Source: Coemansia sp. RSA 922 (lineage: Eukaryota > Kickxellomycota > Kickxellomycetes > Kickxellales > Kickxellaceae). Taken from it: a stretch of DNA of 11,847 nt. The translations under genes and the position numbers were made by a program. Each line of letters begins with the position of its first letter. Within the stretch, counting starts at the first letter, position 1. The notes under the pieces were generated by a model that saw only the letters and a list, made by a program, of their open reading frames with translations, did no database searches and was not told the origin of the DNA. Positions 8,585 through 11,847 of this stretch are shown here, piece after piece. The stretch covers positions 1-11,847 of the forward strand of contig JANBQS010000795.1 in NCBI GenBank assembly GCA_027577415.1, read 5' to 3'.

Positions 8585-8863
8585 CTAGCCATACCCAGTA
8601 CTTTTTACGGCACTGTTACAGTATTTAAAGAACAATTTCCAACTGTCTAAAATATCAGACAGTTGATCAAATCTGTGCCGGGTACCTTGGGTACTACTTT
8701 CAGGCGCCTCCAGCCTTACCGGCGTAGACGGAGGCATTCCAATTGCACTTAGTTTGTCTTTCAAATTCAAAGGCTCTACCTCGAGACTTCTGGCCCTTTC
8801 CACTCCATAGCCTTTTAGACGTAGATAAACGTACTCTTTTGCATTTTGGTGCTGAGTGTACAT
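8585..8863 (-). CDS. Doubtful 92-codon ORF, hypothetical
   Basis: I do not recognise this ORF. From the ATG at 8863 it encodes 92 residues, hydrophilic with a charged middle and a C-terminal helix-like stretch (FDQLSDILDSWKLFFKYC). The minus strand also holds an intron-like pair inside it: a GTAAGG after TACGCCG and TTTTAGACAG about 70 nt later. A 9-bp perfect inverted repeat lies within the frame. It sits beside the tRNA-like element and could be a remnant of a mobile element or pure chance. No ribosome or promoter cue settles it. Confidence 0.15.
   Translation of the reverse strand: MYTQHQNAKEYVYLRLKGYGVERARSLEVEPLNLKDKLSAIGMPPSTPVRLEAPESSTQGTRHRFDQLSDILDSWKLFFKYCNSAVKSTGYG
8640..8665. repeat. 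Perfect 9-bp inverted repeat with 8-nt loop
   Basis: CAACTGTCT at 8640-8648 is the exact reverse complement of AGACAGTTG at 8657-8665. The loop is A/T-rich. No T-run follows as in a bacterial terminator, and the context is eukaryotic, so it may be a protein-binding dyad or chance. Confidence 0.6.
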
Positions 8864-8940
8864 TTCCACAAAAAGCAAATTTCAATTCAGAGAGCGCATT
8901 TCCAAGCAAGCCATCAAACTAGATCCGATCACCATCATCT

Positions 8941-9130
8941 ATTGACTGCGATTAATGAGTTCCTTTTCTTTCTTTTTTGCCCTCACCAAAAAACCTACGC
9001 TTTGCAATTTGAATTTTTATTGCCACAACTATTTTTATGTTTTGTCTAATTCTTTTTCGAGTACCACTGCTATTTTAAACAAACAAGTCAGCTATTTTCT
9101 TATCTTTTCAAAATGAGTGCTAAAGTAAGT
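8941..9130 (+). promoter_or_regulatory. Pyrimidine-rich tract ending in an isolated ATG and consensus 5' splice site
   Basis: About 170 bases rich in T and C lead into AAA-ATG-AGT-GCT-AAA at 9113-9124, followed immediately by GTAAGTAAA (9125 onward). A C/T-rich leader, a very short first coding exon and a perfect donor is the usual 5' end of strongly expressed fungal genes such as ribosomal protein genes. No + strand coding exon follows: the next sequence is the 3' end of the opposite-strand repeat-protein gene. It is either a chance match or the severed front of a former gene. Confidence 0.2.
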
Positions 9131-9172
9131 AAACTTATATTGAATAAACCCATGAAAAAGTGAAGTGAGTAG

Positions 9173-11440
9173 TTAAGAAGAGCTGGGTTGAATCTGTAGT
9201 GGCATAGCCAGATGCTTTAGATAGGCCTTGGTTAGTGGGCTGGTGTTTCTACTAGCGACTAAAAAGAGGCGTTTTGAGAGGACGTCGAAGTCTGGTGCCT
9301 GGACGCCCAGTAACAACCTGCTATTATGCTTGTTGTTACTAAGAATGCCCAATGCTACGCTAGTGTTGTTAGAATCACCGCCGCACCTAGTCGAATATGC
9401 AGCGTTGCACTGTGTGGCCGCTCTGAGAGACCTCATGCTACCATTCTCTGAAACAAACTTGCTGAGGTCTCCTGTCCAGTCCTTGACCATACGACAAATG
9501 ATGTTGGCCCCCATCCGCTGAACGCCCTTTTCCGTGACGACGTTAAGCGCGTGTAGGTCTAGACCGGTTGCGTCCATAAACATACTGCGTAGGATAGGTC
9601 CCGACAGGTGGTCGACCGACATACTACACATTTTGACAATGATGTAGCACAAACGCGGCCCGAGAACTGCCGCGTTTGAGTCTTCGACGAGGCCGAGTTG
9701 CTCGCGATAGTTTTGGCGGAGCTCGGTACGCTCTAGGTCGCGGCGGCAGAGAATATTGAGCCCGGCGATCTCCTCGGAATCCTCCCCTTCGAGGTGGGGC
9801 GCCCAGTGCTCCAGCGCCACCACTCTGGCCAGTGTCGCGATACAATATTGCGACGGGATAGTGCGGGGCATCAACTCGCAGCCGTAGATGTACCTGTATG
9901 CGTCTAGAACATACCCCAGGCTGATGTAAGGTGCCTTGCCAAGGGCAACCAGGAGGCGCTCACTGGTCACCCGCCTGCCCGAAATGTCACGGAGCATGCA
10001 CGACGTATCGGCCTTTGTGCCGCTGTCACTAACATGCCTGTCGACTCTACGACGTTTAGCAAGTAGCGACGACTCTGGCACGTCATCGCATGGGGCTCTG
10101 TGCACCCTCGCCTGAGCTGCGAGGTGACAACCGATAGGCTGATTGTCATTGGGAATAGCCGCGGCTTGGGTTGCATCGACAGGAACGTTGACGGCAGGGG
10201 CGACGAAGGCTGAGATGTCGAGATCTGAGATGTTAACAACGGGAGCGTTGCCAAACGTAGTGGCGCCGACGGCAGGAGTGAAGAAGTCTGAGAAGTCGCG
10301 ATCCAGGATGCCGGCAGCGGGAGCGACGCCAAAGGTAGTGGTGCCGGCGGCAGGGGCGACGAGGGCCGATATGTCGAGATCTGGCATGCCGACGGCGGGA
10401 GCGACGCCAAAGGTAGGGGCGCCAGCAGCAGGGGCGCCGAATGCTGAGACGCCAACGGCAGGAGCATCGCCAAACGTAGTGGTACCGGCGGCAGGAGCGA
10501 AGAGGTCTGAGATGTCGAGATCTGAGACGCCGACGGCAGGAGTGACGCAAAAGGTAGGGGCGCCGACGGCAAGAGCATCGCCAAAGGTAGGGGCGCCAGC
10601 AGCAGGAGCGGCAAAGGCAGATAAGTCGATGGTTGGAATGTCGGCGGCAAGGGCGCCCACAGCGGGAGCGGCAAAAGCTGAGTAGTCGGCGGCAAGGGCA
10701 CCAGCAGCGGGTGCGTTGCCAAAGGTAGGGGCGCCGACGGCAGGGGTGATGAGGTCAGAGACGTCAAAAGCTGGGACGCCGACGGCACGAGCATCGCCAA
10801 AGGTAGGGGCGACAAGGTCAGAAACGTCGAAAGCTGGGACGCTGATGGCACGAGCATTGCCAAAGGTAGTGGCGCCGGCAGCAGGGGTGACGAGGGCCGA
10901 GATGTCGAAAGCTGGGACGTCGACGGCAGGAGCGTTGCCAAACGTAGTGGTGCCAGCGGCAGGGACATTGAGTGGGGTAGCCCTTGCGAGCAGCAGATTG
11001 CTGACATCAATCCGCCTAGCTTGATTCTCGAGCTGAAAGCGCTGCTCGGTTATCGTTTGCTGCTGCGCATTGATTGTCTGCTGCTGCGTGGTATTATCTT
11101 GCTGGTTGGCGACTAAAGCGTGGCTGAATGTAGCCAGTACTTGGTCACGCGAAATGCCGGTTTGCTGCTGCCCGATAAGCGATTGCCTGAGTGCATCGTT
11201 AGTTCGCTCAAGCGTTGCAATGGTTCGCTGCTCACCGATATATGCGGGCTTGATCTTTGCGACCTTTCGCTCGAGTGCCTTGATCCTTTGCTTGAGTGCC
11301 GTGATTGCTTGCGCTTGTTGAACAACAAGGTCTCTACTGTGTGACTCCTGCGACGATGCCGCCCGCGTCATTTCCAGCTCCTGGGTGCCGCTGGGTTCTG
11401 GGACACCAGGCGCGACTCCGTCTTGAGTATGGTTGAGCAT
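9173..11440 (-). CDS. Unrecognised 755-aa protein: coiled coil, Phe-Gly-containing 26-aa repeats, basic motif, C-terminal domain
   Basis: I do not recognise a family and assign no function. Residues about 38-143 look like a coiled coil (heptads with L/I/V at core positions, e.g. ITALKQRIKALERKVAKI), becoming Q-rich toward the end. Residues 159-420 are about ten copies of a 26-residue unit of the form PAxGATTFGNAPAVxVPAFDxSAL, with ten FG dipeptides and one FC. A basic patch KRRRVDR at 462-468 could be a nuclear import signal. Residues about 484-750 have a mixed, folded composition with two segments of similar pattern (about 490-546 and 590-655). A TATA box and CT-rich leader lie upstream, and indels between repeats are all multiples of three, so the frame is under constraint. 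The combination recalls nucleoporin-like scaffold proteins, but the Ala/Pro/Val-rich spacers are unlike known FG nucleoporins. A lineage-specific protein or a domesticated element protein is equally possible. Confidence 0.75.
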   Translation of the reverse strand: MLNHTQDGVAPGVPEPSGTQELEMTRAASSQESHSRDLVVQQAQAITALKQRIKALERKVAKIKPAYIGEQRTIATLERTNDALRQSLIGQQQTGISRDQVLATFSHALVANQQDNTTQQQTINAQQQTITEQRFQLENQARRIDVSNLLLARATPLNVPAAGTTTFGNAPAVDVPAFDISALVTPAAGATTFGNARAISVPAFDVSDLVAPTFGDARAVGVPAFDVSDLITPAVGAPTFGNAPAAGALAADYSAFAAPAVGALAADIPTIDLSAFAAPAAGAPTFGDALAVGAPTFCVTPAVGVSDLDISDLFAPAAGTTTFGDAPAVGVSAFGAPAAGAPTFGVAPAVGMPDLDISALVAPAAGTTTFGVAPAAGILDRDFSDFFTPAVGATTFGNAPVVNISDLDISAFVAPAVNVPVDATQAAAIPNDNQPIGCHLAAQARVHRAPCDDVPESSLLAKRRRVDRHVSDSGTKADTSCMLRDISGRRVTSERLLVALGKAPYISLGYVLDAYRYIYGCELMPRTIPSQYCIATLARVVALEHWAPHLEGEDSEEIAGLNILCRRDLERTELRQNYREQLGLVEDSNAAVLGPRLCYIIVKMCSMSVDHLSGPILRSMFMDATGLDLHALNVVTEKGVQRMGANIICRMVKDWTGDLSKFVSENGSMRSLRAATQCNAAYSTRCGGDSNNTSVALGILSNNKHNSRLLLGVQAPDFDVLSKRLFLVASRNTSPLTKAYLKHLAMPLQIQPSSS
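10181..10966 (-). repeat. Coding minisatellite, basic period 78 bp (26 codons), about ten units
   Basis: Unit starts in the protein fall at residues 185, 211, 232, 258, 278, 315, 336, 362, 388 and 414, after a first unit at about 159. Spacings are 26, 21, 26, 20, 37, 21, 26, 26 and 26 residues. The 21-residue units lack part of the 26-residue consensus, and the 37-residue one has an internal part-duplication carrying FC in place of FG. Because the period is a multiple of three and stops are absent, other frames of the region are also open over long distances. Confidence 0.9.
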
Positions 11441-11847
11441 CGAAAAGAGAGTACAGCCGTAGTTGAGGGAGAGAGATAATTGGGCAAAAGAAGATGTGCT
11501 TGTTTGGAGCTGCTAAAGTGAGAGAAGAGATTGAACTTGTGAAACTAAGGAATCAAAAGGATCTTGAGGAACGGGAGAAAAGGACGGGTTTTATATACTC
11601 GTGGTTGGAGTATCCCCTGTGTGTGGCAGAGAGGATGGCCAGCCCCACAGGCAACGCCTCATTCTCTTTTTTTGGTTTGGATACATTGTTCACAAACGTC
11701 GCCAAGTGATCTGCACACCCAGCGACAATTGTTTGTCTCGTTCAGACTCTGCCACTAAACTTGGGCGACAAAGTGGAGGGATCGAGCAGGACGGCAAGGC
11801 ACTGAGGAGCGGTAAGCATGGCGTGCATTCAGCCCAAAGGCAACTGC
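11441..11847. other. Promoter and 5' leader of the repeat-protein gene, then unassigned sequence
   Basis: Read on the minus strand, 11441-11560 is strongly C/T-rich leader sequence. Beyond the TATA box (11589-11597) the region carries a CCCCT/AGGGG word near 11615, which resembles a stress-response element, but one copy is weak evidence. The + strand frames of 64-71 codons here overlap the promoter in antisense and owe their K/E/R-rich start to the purine-rich strand. No gene is seen from about 11640 to the end. Confidence 0.5.
11589..11597 (-). promoter_or_regulatory. TATA box of the repeat-protein gene
   Basis: The minus strand reads GAGTATATAAAACCC, a strong TATA element 149 nt before the ATG at 11440. 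With a start site about 30 nt downstream this predicts a leader of about 120 nt, which is the C/T-rich stretch seen. No other good TATA word stands between it and the start codon. Confidence 0.6.

Noticed and set aside
9967..11010. 347-codon minus-strand frame as a separate gene
   Set aside because: It lies wholly within the repeat array of the 755-codon frame, and the 78-bp period makes other frames open automatically.
11494..11709. 71-codon + strand frame with a K/E/R-rich coiled-coil-like start
   Set aside because: It runs antisense through the leader and TATA box of the repeat-protein gene; its composition reflects a purine-rich strand.
1..11847. CRISPR array, bacterial operon, prophage or defence system
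   Set aside because: No direct-repeat/spacer pattern or bacterial gene layout is present; the methyltransferase is eukaryotic in domain structure, not a restriction-system enzyme.

Overview
The window looks like a piece of a nuclear genome from a compact-genome fungus, probably an early-diverging lineage. The evidence is a DNMT1-type cytosine methyltransferase with GTAAGT/TAG introns of about 120 nt, long intron-free coding stretches, short intergenic spacers, TATA/CT-rich promoters and AATAAA-like polyadenylation signals. The lineage is an inference; no rRNA or intact tRNA is present to place it.

Layout. Positions 1-854 hold no gene I can support. Positions 855-5643 (+) encode a DNMT1-family maintenance DNA methyltransferase: an RFTS domain, two BAH domains and a catalytic domain with all the main C5-methyltransferase motifs. 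The continuous reading frame starts at 1291. Two phase-1 introns (973-1096 and 1163-1285) join it cleanly to a 5' exon carrying a basic nuclear-localisation-like motif, so the gene probably starts at 855. Convergent with it, only 79 nt away, lies a secreted histidine acid phosphatase (5723-7120, -).

Positions 7121-9172 form a roughly 2-kb AT-rich, gene-poor stretch. It holds one possible small membrane-protein ORF (7482-7736, -), a degenerate tRNA-like/B-box segment beside a 63-nt imperfect hairpin (8411-8540), a doubtful 92-codon ORF, and a pyrimidine-rich tract ending in an isolated ATG plus perfect 5' splice site (9113-9130, +) with no gene behind it.

Positions 9173-11440 (-) encode a 755-residue protein that I do not recognise. 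It has an N-terminal coiled coil, about ten copies of a 26-residue Ala/Pro-rich repeat each carrying a Phe-Gly core, a basic motif, and a folded-looking C-terminal region that may contain two related helical modules. A good TATA box and a CT-rich leader lie upstream (11441-11600).

The genes do not form an operon or an obvious pathway: chromatin methylation, secreted phosphate release and an unknown repeat protein. The most unusual items are the repeat protein, the N-terminal exon structure of the methyltransferase (symmetric 66-nt exon, NLS only in exon 1) and the structured tRNA-like element in the intergenic desert.
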